From assembly GCA_016181005.1 (NCBI GenBank), contig JACPAE010000003.1, positions 1 through 64,000 of the forward strand: DNA of 64,000 nt. The letters run 5' to 3'. This document shows, in pieces, positions 24,466 to 32,798 of the stretch. The first letter of the stretch is position 1; each line of letters starts with the position of its first letter. The notes beneath the pieces are model-generated. The model was not told where the DNA came from. It saw only the letters and a program-made list of their open reading frames with translations, and searched no databases. Position numbers and translations under genes: made by a program. This DNA comes from Candidatus Aenigmatarchaeota archaeon (lineage in GTDB: Archaea > Aenigmatarchaeota > Aenigmatarchaeia > CG10238-14 > SCSR01).

Positions 24466-24942
24466 TTATATCGAATGCAAATCGTTTATAAACGTGTTCA
24501 ATTTCCAAATGGGCACTACAAAAATTTCATTTTCTTTTATTAAATTCTCGTCGTGAAGCGTGACTAACAATGGATGAGTCGAATATCCTGAGCCAATCTT
24601 AAGGAGTTTTTGCGCTATTGGATTTTTCTTTAGATAATTTTTGAACTCTTTTGCACGTTCTTGTTGTAATTTTGCGGCATTCTTCAGACCAGATTTTTTG
24701 TACCTTCCGCTTCCCCACCACTTGCAGTCAACGCAAAATATTTGGCTGTTTTTAACAGCTATGATGTCTATTTCATATCTCCGCTTTGTTTTGAAGCGGA
24801 AGTTTTGCTTAATGCCAAATCCGTTTGTTTTGAACATTTCGGCAACTGTTTTTTCAAAAACCTTCCAGTCGTATCTTTCAAGTATATCCTCGAACGACTT
24901 GCCGTGGCTTAACTCTTCCGCAAGATGCTCCAAATCCAGCAT
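24466..24942 (-). CDS. PD-(D/E)XK restriction-like endonuclease
   Basis: The core motif is RRYEIDIIAVKNSQIFCVDCKWW, where Asp in EIDII and the D-x-K of VDCKW match the PD-(D/E)XK active site. The preceding WKVFEKTVAEMFKTNGF helix supplies the upstream Glu. This arrangement is seen in Mrr-like and archaeal Holliday-junction resolvase-like nucleases. At 158 residues it is a stand-alone domain. It may repair or degrade DNA; no methylase is adjacent. Confidence 0.75.
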   Translation of the reverse strand: MLDLEHLAEELSHGKSFEDILERYDWKVFEKTVAEMFKTNGFGIKQNFRFKTKRRYEIDIIAVKNSQIFCVDCKWWGSGRYKKSGLKNAAKLQQERAKEFKNYLKKNPIAQKLLKIGSGYSTHPLLVTLHDENLIKENEIFVVPIWKLNTFINDLHSI

Positions 24943-24991
24943 AAATTAGTTAAGTTAATTAAATTAAAAGAGTAAAAGGAATTAGGGGTGT

Positions 24992-25708
24992 TTGTTAATT
25001 CAGTTTGTTACAGGCATTGATGAAGCTGGGAGAGGCGCTGTTTTAGGTCCGCTAGTTGTAGCCGGCGTTACCATAGAAAAGAATTCTGAGAAGAAGCTTA
25101 AAGCACTTGGCGTGAAAGATTCCAAGGAACTGACTCCGAAGAAGCGTGAGGAACTTTTTCAGTATATAGAAAGCACTGCAAAAGATACGTTTGTTTTGAA
25201 AGTAGCTCCATGTAGGATTGACACTTACAGGAAGAACGGCGTGAATTTGGACAAGATTGAGGCCATGAAAATGGCAGAGATAATCGACTTCAGCAGCAAC
25301 AGCATAATATACGTGGATTCTTTAACTCATAACCCAGGAAAATTCAAGGCTTTAATTAAGAGTTTTGTGAAAAATAAAAATGCTGAAATGGTTGTTGAGA
25401 ATTACATGGACGAATCTGTAATTGCCGTATCAGCCGCGTCTATAGTCGCAAAAGTTCACAGGGATAGAGAAATAGAAGAGTTAAAACGGCAGGTTGGTTT
25501 TGATTTTGGCGTCGGCTATCCACATGACGCGCTTACCATACAATTTATAGAAAAGCTTATACAGGACTCGAAAGGCAAGGAGCTGCCGGATTTCGTGAGA
25601 AAGTCCTGGGTTACGACAGAGATGCTTCAGGAAAGGTCTTGGCAGAAGAAGCTCAAGGAGTTTGTGTTCGGCGGGAACAAGACGGAGATGGATGAAATTG
25701 AATACTGA
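24992..25708 (+). CDS. rnhB: Ribonuclease HII
   Basis: RNase HII cuts the RNA strand of RNA-DNA hybrids and single embedded ribonucleotides. The start is TTG at 24992 just after AGGGGTG, a Shine-Dalgarno-like run. Catalytic acids are in TGIDEAGRGAVLGPLVVA, in IIYVDSL, and in SIVAKVHRDREI. GYPHD is also conserved. Length of 238 residues is usual for archaea. The stop lies inside the next gene by about 17 bases. Confidence 0.95.
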   Translation: MLIQFVTGIDEAGRGAVLGPLVVAGVTIEKNSEKKLKALGVKDSKELTPKKREELFQYIESTAKDTFVLKVAPCRIDTYRKNGVNLDKIEAMKMAEIIDFSSNSIIYVDSLTHNPGKFKALIKSFVKNKNAEMVVENYMDESVIAVSAASIVAKVHRDREIEELKRQVGFDFGVGYPHDALTIQFIEKLIQDSKGKELPDFVRKSWVTTEMLQERSWQKKLKEFVFGGNKTEMDEIEY

Positions 25709-25943
25709 AAGAAAGCTTGCGCTCATTTATCTGGTCCTGGCGGTTGCAATGGGTCTGGCTTCAAGATACTTGGATACAGGCGCGGCGGTCTTGTCCGCAG
25801 TTGTGCTTTATTCTCTGTCGATGCCTTTGATTAGGAAGCTGCTCAAGGAACGGGTAAAGACGGCATGGTATGTCGCGAACACGCTGATAACTTACATACT
25901 TGTGTGGCTCATCGTCTGGATACTTGCATTCAACTTTTGGTGA
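25692..25943 (+). CDS. Small multi-pass membrane protein
   Basis: ATG at 25692 (MKLNTERKLALIYLVLAVAMGLASRYL) is preferred over the ORF-track start, which lies deep in rnhB. The 83-residue protein has about three hydrophobic helices (LALIYLVLAVAMGL, AAVLSAVVLYSLSMPLI, ANTLITYILVWLIVWILAF). It overlaps rnhB upstream and aspS downstream by 4 bases (GTGA). No family is recognised. Confidence 0.7.
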   Translation: MKLNTERKLALIYLVLAVAMGLASRYLDTGAAVLSAVVLYSLSMPLIRKLLKERVKTAWYVANTLITYILVWLIVWILAFNFW

Positions 25944-27256
25944 TTGGAATCAAGAGGACTTACACAAGGGAATTGAAAGCGTCAAGCAAGGAGGTTGTTG
26001 TTAAAGGCTGGGTGCACGACGTGAGGCTGATGGGCGGCATAAGTTTTGTTCTGCTTCGGGACATGGACGGGATTGTACAGGTGACTGCTCACAAGAAGAA
26101 TGCCGAACCTGAGCTGCTGAAGCAGATAGCAGGTTTGCACAATGAGGATGTGATTGCTGTCAAGGGAGTTGTGCAAAAAACATCGAAGACAAAAAGCGGC
26201 ATCGAAATTGCACCTAAAGAAATTGTCAAGCTTAATCCGTCAGAACCTGTATTGCCGCTGGACCCGAGGAAGGTTACAAAAGCTCATTTAGATACAAGAC
26301 TGGACTGGAGAGTTTTAGACTTGCGGTCGCCCGAGAACATGGCGGTCTTCAAGATACAATCGATGCTTATGCTTGCGATGGAGGAGTTTCTGTCAAAGAA
26401 CAAGTTCCTGAAAGTTTTCACGCCCTCGCTGATCGGAGGCATATCAGAGGGGGGCTCTGAGGTCTTCCCGGTCGTTTACTTCAACAAGCAGGTTTTCCTG
26501 AGGCAGGATCCGCAACTGCACAGGGAGCTTTTGATTGCGGCCGGGTTTGAAAGAATCTTTGAGACCGGACCTAGCTGGAGGGCTGAGAAGAGCCATACCG
26601 TAAGGCACATGACAGAGCACAGGACAATAGCGGCCGAAATTGCGTTCATCGATGACGAACATGACGTGATAAGTGTCGAGGAGAATATGGTTGTTTATGC
26701 GCTGGACAAGGTGAGTAAGGACTGCAAGGAGCAGCTTGACTTGCTGGGAAAAACTATCACAATTCCCAAGCCGCCTTTTCCCGAACTGCAGTTCCCGAAA
26801 GTTTACGACATACTTGAAGAGCTTGGCAAACCCATCCAGAAAGGCGAGGATCTTAACAGGGAGGCGGAGGAAGCCCTTGGAGAATATGTCAAGGATAAGT
26901 TCAAGAGCGAGTTCTTCTTCGTAAACAGGTTTCCGTCTGAAGTAAAGCCGTTCTATGTCATGAGGGTCGACAGCGAGCCGAAATGGGCCAGGAGCATTGA
27001 CCTGATGTTCAAAGGCATGGAGCTTTCGTCTGGCGGGCAGAGAGAACACAGATACGAAAAGCTAGTCTCCCAAGCAAAAGAGAAGGAACTGGACCTAGAA
27101 TCGGTAAAGTGGTTCACCGAGGTTTTCAAGTACGGTGTTCCTAGTATGGGCGGTTTTTCTCTTGGAATAGAGAGATTCACAATGAAGCTGCTGGACATGG
27201 AAAATGTCCGCGAGGCGACCTTGTTCCCGCGGGATCCGGAAAGGATTCTGCCGTGA
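25940..27256 (+). CDS. aspS: Aspartyl-tRNA synthetase (archaeal type)
   Basis: GTG at 25940 overlaps the upstream TGA and gives 438 residues, the normal length of archaeal AspRS; the ORF-track start reads through another gene. An N-terminal OB anticodon-binding domain (VVVKGWVHDVRLMGGISFVLLRD) is followed by the class II core: motif 2 region FRQDPQLHRELL-type FLRQDPQLHRE, AEKSHTVRHMTEHR, and motif 3 GGFSLGIERFTMKLL. As GatCAB is present, this enzyme may be non-discriminating and also charge tRNA-Asn with Asp; that is inference. Confidence 0.95.
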   Translation: MIGIKRTYTRELKASSKEVVVKGWVHDVRLMGGISFVLLRDMDGIVQVTAHKKNAEPELLKQIAGLHNEDVIAVKGVVQKTSKTKSGIEIAPKEIVKLNPSEPVLPLDPRKVTKAHLDTRLDWRVLDLRSPENMAVFKIQSMLMLAMEEFLSKNKFLKVFTPSLIGGISEGGSEVFPVVYFNKQVFLRQDPQLHRELLIAAGFERIFETGPSWRAEKSHTVRHMTEHRTIAAEIAFIDDEHDVISVEENMVVYALDKVSKDCKEQLDLLGKTITIPKPPFPELQFPKVYDILEELGKPIQKGEDLNREAEEALGEYVKDKFKSEFFFVNRFPSEVKPFYVMRVDSEPKWARSIDLMFKGMELSSGGQREHRYEKLVSQAKEKELDLESVKWFTEVFKYGVPSMGGFSLGIERFTMKLLDMENVREATLFPRDPERILP

Positions 27257-27325
27257 AATTCCAGGAAAAACTATTTATGTTCTAGAACTAAAATAGTCTA
27301 TAAATAACTCACGGAGGTGCTACAA

Positions 27326-27370
27326 TTGGCTAGAAGACGACGACGGGCCGCTGCGGCAGCTGCTAGATAA
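27326..27370 (+). CDS. 14-residue Arg/Ala micro-ORF behind a strong Shine-Dalgarno
   Basis: TTG at 27326 opens a frame coding MARRRRRAAAAAAR and ends with TAA at 27368-27370. GGAGGTG lies 6 bases upstream, the best Shine-Dalgarno in this region, and TATA-like TCTATAAATA precedes it at about 27297. Peptides of five Arg then six Ala are unusual. It could be a leader peptide, a nucleic-acid-binding micropeptide, or a relic of a truncated gene. It overlaps the convergent SWIM gene end by 8 bases. Confidence 0.4.
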   Translation: MARRRRRAAAAAAR

Positions 27371-27608
27371 GCTTAGTTTTCTTTGAAATGCATGCAAGTA
27401 TATGCGAGCATCTTTTTTGATGCAATGAACTGAATTTGCAGTCACACTTCCATTCCCCTTTTCCTTTTTCAAAAATTACCGAATGCGTCTCAGACTCCCC
27501 TTCCACGGTGAAGTGAATTCTCTTGTCTGTCTCGACATCTTTCCTGACTTTGCCCCTTTCAACAAGCAGGTTTGCCTTTTGGATAACTTCATTAGACGGT
27601 TTTTCCAT
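27363..27608 (-). CDS. SWIM zinc-finger protein
   Basis: The 81-residue protein ends with WKCDCKFSSLHQKRCSHILACISK, the CxCx(n)CxH pattern of a SWIM zinc finger. A beta-rich stretch precedes it (KRIHFTVEGESETHSVIFEKGKGE). SWIM domains bind DNA or proteins. Stand-alone SWIM proteins occur in archaea, some with roles near recombination, but no partner is adjacent. The start lies 16 bases from the divergent rhomboid gene. Confidence 0.8.
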   Translation of the reverse strand: MEKPSNEVIQKANLLVERGKVRKDVETDKRIHFTVEGESETHSVIFEKGKGEWKCDCKFSSLHQKRCSHILACISKKTKLI

Positions 27609-27624
27609 AATTATAAATGGTAAG

Positions 27625-28275
27625 ATGAGGTTAACTTTGCTTCTGATTCTGGTGAACGTGGCTGTATTTGTTTACGGCTACCAGAACTTGGGTACATTTA
27701 TTCAAGAGTATGGATTCAGCGCGCAGGCCTTCAGCGAAGGCAGGTACTGGACTCTCTTGACCGCGCTGTTCATCCACGGCAGCATACTTCATTTGGCCGG
27801 CAACATGGTTGTGCTTCTTTTCATGGGCGAGGTTGTGGAGGGATATGTGAGCAAACTGTCGTACCTTCTTGTATATTTCCTCAGCGGCATTGCGGCTAAT
27901 CTAGGAGTTCTGTTGCTGTCATTAGTCGGCATTAATCCTGTGGCGGTGGGAGCTTCCGCGGCGATATCAGGCCTGATAGGCTATGGGGCGTTCAAGTATT
28001 CCGGCAAGTGGGTTCTGTCGCCGATAAGGTTCATCCCAGTCCCGATGCCGTTCATGGTGGCGGGTGCGTTGTACCTTGTTATGAACAGTGTTGGACTGTT
28101 TGTTTTGAACCTCTCACTTGCGTCAGGCGGACATTTGATCGGCGGGGTTGTAGGCGCGTTATTTGCATTGAGGGACGAGGAGCACAAGTTAAGGAAATTG
28201 ATAGTGTTCTCTGCCGCAGTAGTGCTAATCAGCCTTGTGCCTTACGGGATAAAGTATCTACTTGGAATGCTCTAA
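27625..28275 (+). CDS. Rhomboid-family intramembrane serine protease
   Basis: ATG at 27625 (MRLTLLLILVNVAVFVYGY) is the real start; the ORF-track start lies on the complement of the SWIM gene. About six transmembrane helices are visible. Active-site elements are the HGSILHLAGNMV segment of TM2, the Ser in AVGASAAISG, and the His in SGGHLIGGVVGALF. The catalytic Ser-His pair is intact, so it should be active. Substrates might include the nearby membrane-anchored surface proteins, but this is speculation. Confidence 0.92.
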   Translation: MRLTLLLILVNVAVFVYGYQNLGTFIQEYGFSAQAFSEGRYWTLLTALFIHGSILHLAGNMVVLLFMGEVVEGYVSKLSYLLVYFLSGIAANLGVLLLSLVGINPVAVGASAAISGLIGYGAFKYSGKWVLSPIRFIPVPMPFMVAGALYLVMNSVGLFVLNLSLASGGHLIGGVVGALFALRDEEHKLRKLIVFSAAVVLISLVPYGIKYLLGML

Positions 28276-28756
28276 GTTCAGCTTCTTCAGCTTTGGCAGT
28301 ATCACAAGCCTGCAGTAGGGGGCATTTTTATTCTTGTTGTAATAGTTCTGGTGGTAGCTTTCTGCTTTGTAGAATTTCTTCATGGGCTTTATTTCCGTGA
28401 CTATTGGCTTGCCGTATTTCTTTGCGACCTGCGCCTTTGATTTCTCCGCGGCTTTCTTCTGCTTGTCGTCATGGTAGAAAATTACTGAGCGGTATTGCTT
28501 GCCTACATCTCCTTCCTGCCTGTCCATTGACGTAGGGTCGTGGTTGCTCGTAAGTTATCACATTCGGGTCGTATTCTGCCTGCACCACTTCTATATGGCC
28601 TGTTGTGCCAGAGCAGACGTCTTCATAGGTTGGATTATGTGAAGTTCCGCCGGCATAGCCGGAAACAACCGATTTAATGCCCTCTAGTCTTTGGAATATC
28701 GCTTCGATGCACCAGAAGCACCCTCCGCCGAAGGTTGCTTTATCCAATTTTACCAT
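28258..28756 (-). pseudogene. msrA: msrA broken by a small internal deletion
   Basis: MsrA reduces methionine sulfoxide in damaged proteins. The first frame (from 28756) has the catalytic GGGCFWC and YAGGTSHNPTYEDVCSGTTGHIEVVQ, then VITYEQ. Family members continue with roughly LL..FW..HDPT; here the segment encoding about eight residues is missing. The frame shifts, so the rest (HDPTSMDRQ, then GDVGKQYRSVIFYHD to PYCRLVI) reads in another frame. The loss is about 23 bases by comparison with the family pattern. It is either a pseudogene or a sequencing or assembly error. It overlaps the rhomboid end by 18 bases. Confidence 0.85.
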
Positions 28757-28758
28757 TA

Positions 28759-29025
28759 TTATCTTCCATAAACCCTGTCGTGATGGTCATATTCCTCAAC
28801 TACAACTATTTTCCTATTCTCGTCTATAGAATAGACTAAAACAAAGCTCTTGTCTATATGAACCCTTCTCATGCCAGTAAGGGGAGAATGCAAAAGCTTG
28901 AACCTATGAGGATTCTGGCGGATTTGTTGGATTTTTTTATTTATTATTTCTAGTTGCTTTGGGCTTCTCTTGGCTAATTTGGAAAAAACTTCCTCTACGG
29001 ATTTTCTGACTTCTAAACTGTACAT
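28759..29025 (-). CDS. relE: RelE/ParE-family toxin
   Basis: The 88-residue protein reads YSLEVRKSVEEVFSKLAKRSPKQLEII, then PHRFKLLHSPLTGMRRVHIDKSFVLVYSID and VVVEEYDHHDRVYGR, the compact fold of RelE mRNA interferases. Basic and His residues near the end are the likely catalytic group. It follows its antitoxin by 1 base. Confidence 0.87.
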   Translation of the reverse strand: MYSLEVRKSVEEVFSKLAKRSPKQLEIINKKIQQIRQNPHRFKLLHSPLTGMRRVHIDKSFVLVYSIDENRKIVVVEEYDHHDRVYGR

Positions 29026-29026
29026 A

Positions 29027-29263
29027 TTACTTTAATCCGTAATACTTGGCAAAATCTTTTATTCTAATTGTCTTTTCTTTCTGCCTTTTAAGCATTTTCC
29101 TTATGAATTCTGGCCTCAACTTAGGTTCTATGCTCACGTATGTCTTGTAGTCTTTAGCCATCTTGTTTATTGCCTCGGACTTGTCTCTTAGTCCGTATTG
29201 CGCTTTCAAGACATTCAGCACCTTATTGGCTTCTTTGTTTATGTCTACGATCGCCTTTACCAT
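29027..29263 (-). CDS. DUF2683 antitoxin
   Basis: MVKAIVDINKEANKVLNVLKAQYGLRDKSEAINKMAKDY is the DUF2683 pattern, an RHH-like DNA-binding antitoxin of archaea. The tail (KLRPEFIRKMLKRQKEKTIRIKDFAKYYGLK) is the toxin-binding part. It lies immediately before the RelE-type toxin. Confidence 0.85.
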   Translation of the reverse strand: MVKAIVDINKEANKVLNVLKAQYGLRDKSEAINKMAKDYKTYVSIEPKLRPEFIRKMLKRQKEKTIRIKDFAKYYGLK

Positions 29264-29373
29264 ATTAATATGATGTTAATGTCTGTATTTAAGGGTTCTA
29301 GATGCACATCGATTATGTTCTCGTTGAACTATTATTTTAAATAACTCTCAATTTGAATATTAATGTTGATTTA

Positions 29374-30309
29374 ATGGACTTGAATGGCGTAATCGGGAAA
29401 TTGAAAAAATTAAAGGCTAAAAGGGTCTTTATACAATTCCCTGAAGGTTTGAAGAACCAAAAAATACAGAATATTGCGAAAGAGTTGGAAAAATCTGGAT
29501 TTGAGCCTGTGCTTTGTATGGAAGCCACTTACGGTGCTTGTGACATTAGGGATACAGAAGCAAGGAGATTGGAGTGTGATGTTATACTTCATGTAGGGCA
29601 TGTTGATTTTGGCGTTAAATCAGAGGTGCCGGTGGTTTATTGGGAGTATTTCTTAGAGTCAGATCCTATACCAATTTTAGAGAAAGAATTTAACAAGTTG
29701 GACAATTATAAGAATATCGGACTTGTAGGCTCTCTGCAGTACATGGATAAAGTTCCTGCAATTAAGAAGTATCTGGAAGAGAAAGGGAAGAAAGTTTTTG
29801 TTGCTGAAGTTGAAGGCGTGAAATATCCTGGACAGATTCTTGGCTGTAGATTAAAGTCCGGTAAAGAAGTTGAGGACAAGGTTGATGCCTTCCTTTGCGT
29901 ATCAGCTGCTAAATTCTATGGCCTTGGTTTAATTCTTAACACAGAGAAGCCTATGCTCACTTTGGATGTTGAAAGGAAGGAGATAACCGATATAGAACAT
30001 GAGAAGAAAAGGATTCAAAAAATTATAGCATGGAACAAGTCAGCATTCAAAGATGCTAAAAAAGTTGGGATATTGGTTTCATTCAAGAAGGGCCAGTTGG
30101 TTATGCCGTATGCTATAAAGAATTATCTGGAGAAGAAGCTGAAGAAGGAGGCGTACATTCTTGCAGGCGACGAGATAACGCAGGAGAAAATAATGGGGCT
30201 GAAACTGGATTTTCTTGTGTCAACTCTTTGCCCTAGAGTAGGAACTGATGACACCGATAGGTATGAAATACCTATGTTAAACTTCGATCAAGTAGCAAAG
30301 ATTAAATAA
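29374..30309 (+). CDS. dph2: Diphthamide biosynthesis enzyme Dph2
   Basis: Dph2 transfers the aminocarboxypropyl group of SAM to the diphthamide His of aEF2 with an unusual 4Fe-4S radical chemistry. The three cluster cysteines are in EATYGACDIRD, ILGCRLKSG and STLCPRVGTDD. ATG at 29374 is chosen over TTG at 29353 because TTTTAAATA lies 30-40 bases upstream. The product is about 311 residues, slightly short but complete. Confidence 0.93.
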   Translation: MDLNGVIGKLKKLKAKRVFIQFPEGLKNQKIQNIAKELEKSGFEPVLCMEATYGACDIRDTEARRLECDVILHVGHVDFGVKSEVPVVYWEYFLESDPIPILEKEFNKLDNYKNIGLVGSLQYMDKVPAIKKYLEEKGKKVFVAEVEGVKYPGQILGCRLKSGKEVEDKVDAFLCVSAAKFYGLGLILNTEKPMLTLDVERKEITDIEHEKKRIQKIIAWNKSAFKDAKKVGILVSFKKGQLVMPYAIKNYLEKKLKKEAYILAGDEITQEKIMGLKLDFLVSTLCPRVGTDDTDRYEIPMLNFDQVAKIK

Positions 30310-30320
30310 TTTGGCATTAA

Positions 30321-30512
30321 ATGATAGTTATGGGAGACCCGTATAAATTAAGGCAAGATTATAATAGGCTGGCTGACCGTTCTAGGGCTCACTATATGTC
30401 ACGGGAAGTTAGAGCAGACCCTATAAATTCTTTATATTCGGGCACAGGAGATATCGGCGCTTCCTATGACGAGGTTAGAGCCAAAGCTAGAGAAAGATTT
30501 TCGTATATGTAA
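30321..30512 (+). CDS. Small hypothetical protein
   Basis: A 63-residue polar protein (DPYKLRQDYNRLADRSRAHYMSREVRADP ... YDEVRAKARERFSYM) with no signal or membrane segment. An in-frame ATG at 30330 may be the true start, since ATTAAATAA lies about 26 bases before it. It lies between dph2 and a methylase gene with gaps of 11 and 6 bases. No family is recognised. Confidence 0.5.
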   Translation: MIVMGDPYKLRQDYNRLADRSRAHYMSREVRADPINSLYSGTGDIGASYDEVRAKARERFSYM

Positions 30513-30518
30513 GATTTT

Positions 30519-31154
30519 ATGAACAAGAAGCAACTAGAAATAATTATTTCGAAGCTGAAACCTATACAAACTCCCAAGCCTTCATTGGAGCAGTACACGA
30601 TACCGTCAGACCTTGCAGCTGAAATTCTGAACTTGGCTCATCTTAGAAATGACATAGAAGACAAGGTTGTGTTTGATTTTGGCTGCGGAACCGGCAGGCT
30701 GGCTTTAGGTGCCCTGCTGCTGGGCGCGAAGGAGGTTGTTGCTGTTGACACTGATGACACTGTTCTGGAAACCGCCGAGGAAAACTTCCATTCGTTGGTT
30801 ACTGGCATGAAAGGCATTTCTTTTAACGGCTCGATAAAGTTTGTCTGCTCTGACATAGGAGAGTTTGAAGGCAAATGTGACACTGTTGTTCAGAACCCGC
30901 CTTTCGGAATCCAAGGTTCTCATCATGCTGACAGCGTATTTCTGGAAAAAGCACTGGAATGCGGCAGAAGCATTTACTCTTTGCACAAGAACGGCTATGA
31001 GAAAACGCAGGAATTTCTGACTAGGCTTGTTGAGAGTAAAGGAGGTAAAGTTGAGCAAATAGTGCCGTACACATTCTCAATTCCCCACATGTTCAAGTTC
31101 CATGACAAGCCGAAGAAAGAGATCAGCGTGGACTTGTATGTCATAAGAAAGTAA
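30519..31154 (+). CDS. METTL5-like RNA/DNA adenine methyltransferase
   Basis: A SAM-binding Rossmann fold with motif I FDFGCGTGRLALGALLLGA and motif IV NPPFGIQ, the D/N-PPF signature of N6-adenine methylases. The later HKNGYEKTQEF and FSIPHMFKFHD segments resemble METTL5, which modifies small-subunit rRNA. The 211-residue length fits. The gene stops 2 bases before the convergent tRNA-Asn gene. Confidence 0.87.
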   Translation: MNKKQLEIIISKLKPIQTPKPSLEQYTIPSDLAAEILNLAHLRNDIEDKVVFDFGCGTGRLALGALLLGAKEVVAVDTDDTVLETAEENFHSLVTGMKGISFNGSIKFVCSDIGEFEGKCDTVVQNPPFGIQGSHHADSVFLEKALECGRSIYSLHKNGYEKTQEFLTRLVESKGGKVEQIVPYTFSIPHMFKFHDKPKKEISVDLYVIRK

Positions 31155-31155
31155 G

Positions 31156-31262
31156 CGCCCCGAGAGAGACTCGAACTCTCGACCTCCACGTTAACAGCAT
31201 CAACCTTCTTTCGAAGAGTGTTGCTCTACCTGCTGAGCTTACCCGATGCGAATTACCGGGGC
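31156..31262 (-). tRNA. tRNA-Asn (GUU) with two introns
   Basis: On the minus strand the acceptor is GCCCCGG/TCGGGGC with discriminator G, the D arm GCTC..GAGC, the anticodon loop CTGTTAA (GUU), and the T arm GAGAG-TTCGAGT-CTCTC. A 15-base intron (AATTCGCATCGGGTA) splits positions 8/9; CCCG/CGGG forms its central helix with bulges GTA and TAA. A 19-base intron (TCTTCGAAAGAAGGTTGAT) splits positions 30/31; CAAC/GTTG is the helix, bulges are ACT and ATG, and CTTC-GAAA-GAAG caps it. Both sites are non-canonical. Stem pair 27-43 is an A-G mismatch. It lies 34 bases downstream of gatB on the same strand. Confidence 0.85.
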
Positions 31263-31295
31263 AGTTCGGGGCATGTAAAAGAATTAGTAAACTGC

Positions 31296-32690
31296 TCATT
31301 TAATAAGTTTTTTGATTAACTCTCTTATCTTGTTCGGATCTCCGGAAGCTTTAGTTTTTCTAAGCACTTGCCCTATCAAGAATTGAACAGCCTTTTCATT
31401 ACCTTTCTTATAGTCTTCAACTGCTTTCTTATTCTCTTTAACAACTTCTTTAACCACATTTTCCAAATCAATTTTTGCAGGCACCATTTTGCCTCTCATC
31501 AGCTCTTTAACCGATTTTCCTGTGGGCACCAACTCCTTAATTAGCTCTTTTCCTAATCGTTCTGTTACCTCTCCTTCATCCATAGCCTTAAGAAATTCTG
31601 TGAACAATTTCGGTGTTAAATTAGATTTTTTAATCGTCAAATCATTCCAATTAAGAACCTTGAGTAAATCTGTGACAATCCACCGCGAAACAAAATCGGG
31701 CTTCTTGAACAACTTTACACATTCTTCAAAAAAGTCTGCTAGAGCTTTATCAGTATAAACAATTATCTGCGCCTGCTTCTCAGGTATCTTGTATGATTTA
31801 ACGAATCTCTGCACTCTTGCATCCGGCAGTTCTGGCATCTGCCTTTCAATTGCCTTTACCGCCTTTTCAAAAATGTTGAACTGCGGCAAATCAGGCTCGA
31901 ATATGTAACCATAATCCTCCTCAGTCTCCTTCTTCCTCAGCATGACAGTCATCCTTGTGTTCTCGTCGAAATGTCTCGTCTCCATTGCCACCTTCTGCCC
32001 CATCCTCATCAAATTCTCCTGCCTGACAATCTCGTAGCTCAGCGCTTTTTCCACGCTTGCAAACCCCGTTATGTTCTTTACTTCGACTCTCGACCCGCCC
32101 TCGACTGAAATATTTGCATCCACCCTCAGCGACGCTTCCTTTGCCGGGTCATAGACTTCCAGGTGCTCCAAAATCGACTGGAGCTTCGACAAGAACTCCC
32201 TCACTTGCTTGACATCCTTAAAGTCCGGCTCAGTTACAATCTCAACAAGAGGTATACCTGCCCTGTTGTAATCGACAAGCACGTATTTGGCATTGGTTAT
32301 GCTTCCGCCGACGTGCACCAGCTTTCCGGGATCCTCCTCTATCTGTATCCTCCTTATCCTGATTTTCATATCGCCTATGTTCAGGTGACCGTTGGTTGCA
32401 ATCGGAATTTCGTACTGCGTTATCTGGAAATTTTTCGGCATGTCCGGATAAAAGTAAGATTTTCTGGAGAAGAACATCGTCGGCGACACTTGGCAGTTCA
32501 GTGCCTTTGCTACCATCATTGCAGAATCTACGATTTTTTTGTTTACGACCGGCTTTGATCCAGGAAGTCCAAGGCATGTTGGACAGGTATTCTCATTCGG
32601 TTCCTTGCCTTCGTAGTCTGCAGGCGAACTGCAGAATAATTTGCTTTTGCTAAGAAGGTGAACGTGTACCTCCAATCCTATCTTTGCCAT
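31296..32690 (-). CDS. gatB: Asp/Glu-tRNA amidotransferase subunit B
   Basis: GatB binds the misacylated tRNA and activates the side-chain carboxyl in GatCAB. It opens AKIGLEVHVHLLSKSKLFCSSPA and has the zinc-type CPTCLGLPGSKP, then RRIQIEEDPGKLVHVG and VDYNRAGIPLVEIVTEPD, and a C-terminal YqeY-like tail (FLIGQVLRKTKASGDPNKIRELIKK). The second of two Met codons is used as start. gatC and gatA lie about 3 kb away rather than in the same operon. tRNA-Asn, a possible substrate, lies directly downstream. Confidence 0.96.
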   Translation of the reverse strand: MAKIGLEVHVHLLSKSKLFCSSPADYEGKEPNENTCPTCLGLPGSKPVVNKKIVDSAMMVAKALNCQVSPTMFFSRKSYFYPDMPKNFQITQYEIPIATNGHLNIGDMKIRIRRIQIEEDPGKLVHVGGSITNAKYVLVDYNRAGIPLVEIVTEPDFKDVKQVREFLSKLQSILEHLEVYDPAKEASLRVDANISVEGGSRVEVKNITGFASVEKALSYEIVRQENLMRMGQKVAMETRHFDENTRMTVMLRKKETEEDYGYIFEPDLPQFNIFEKAVKAIERQMPELPDARVQRFVKSYKIPEKQAQIIVYTDKALADFFEECVKLFKKPDFVSRWIVTDLLKVLNWNDLTIKKSNLTPKLFTEFLKAMDEGEVTERLGKELIKELVPTGKSVKELMRGKMVPAKIDLENVVKEVVKENKKAVEDYKKGNEKAVQFLIGQVLRKTKASGDPNKIRELIKKLIK

Positions 32691-32798
32691 CAAATACCAC
32701 TTACAGTTTTCAACACTTTAAAATGCTTCATCGGAATCTTTCCGGCGGACTCGGTCGATTTGACCGCAAGTTTTAATTCCTTCGAGTATTGCATATCA

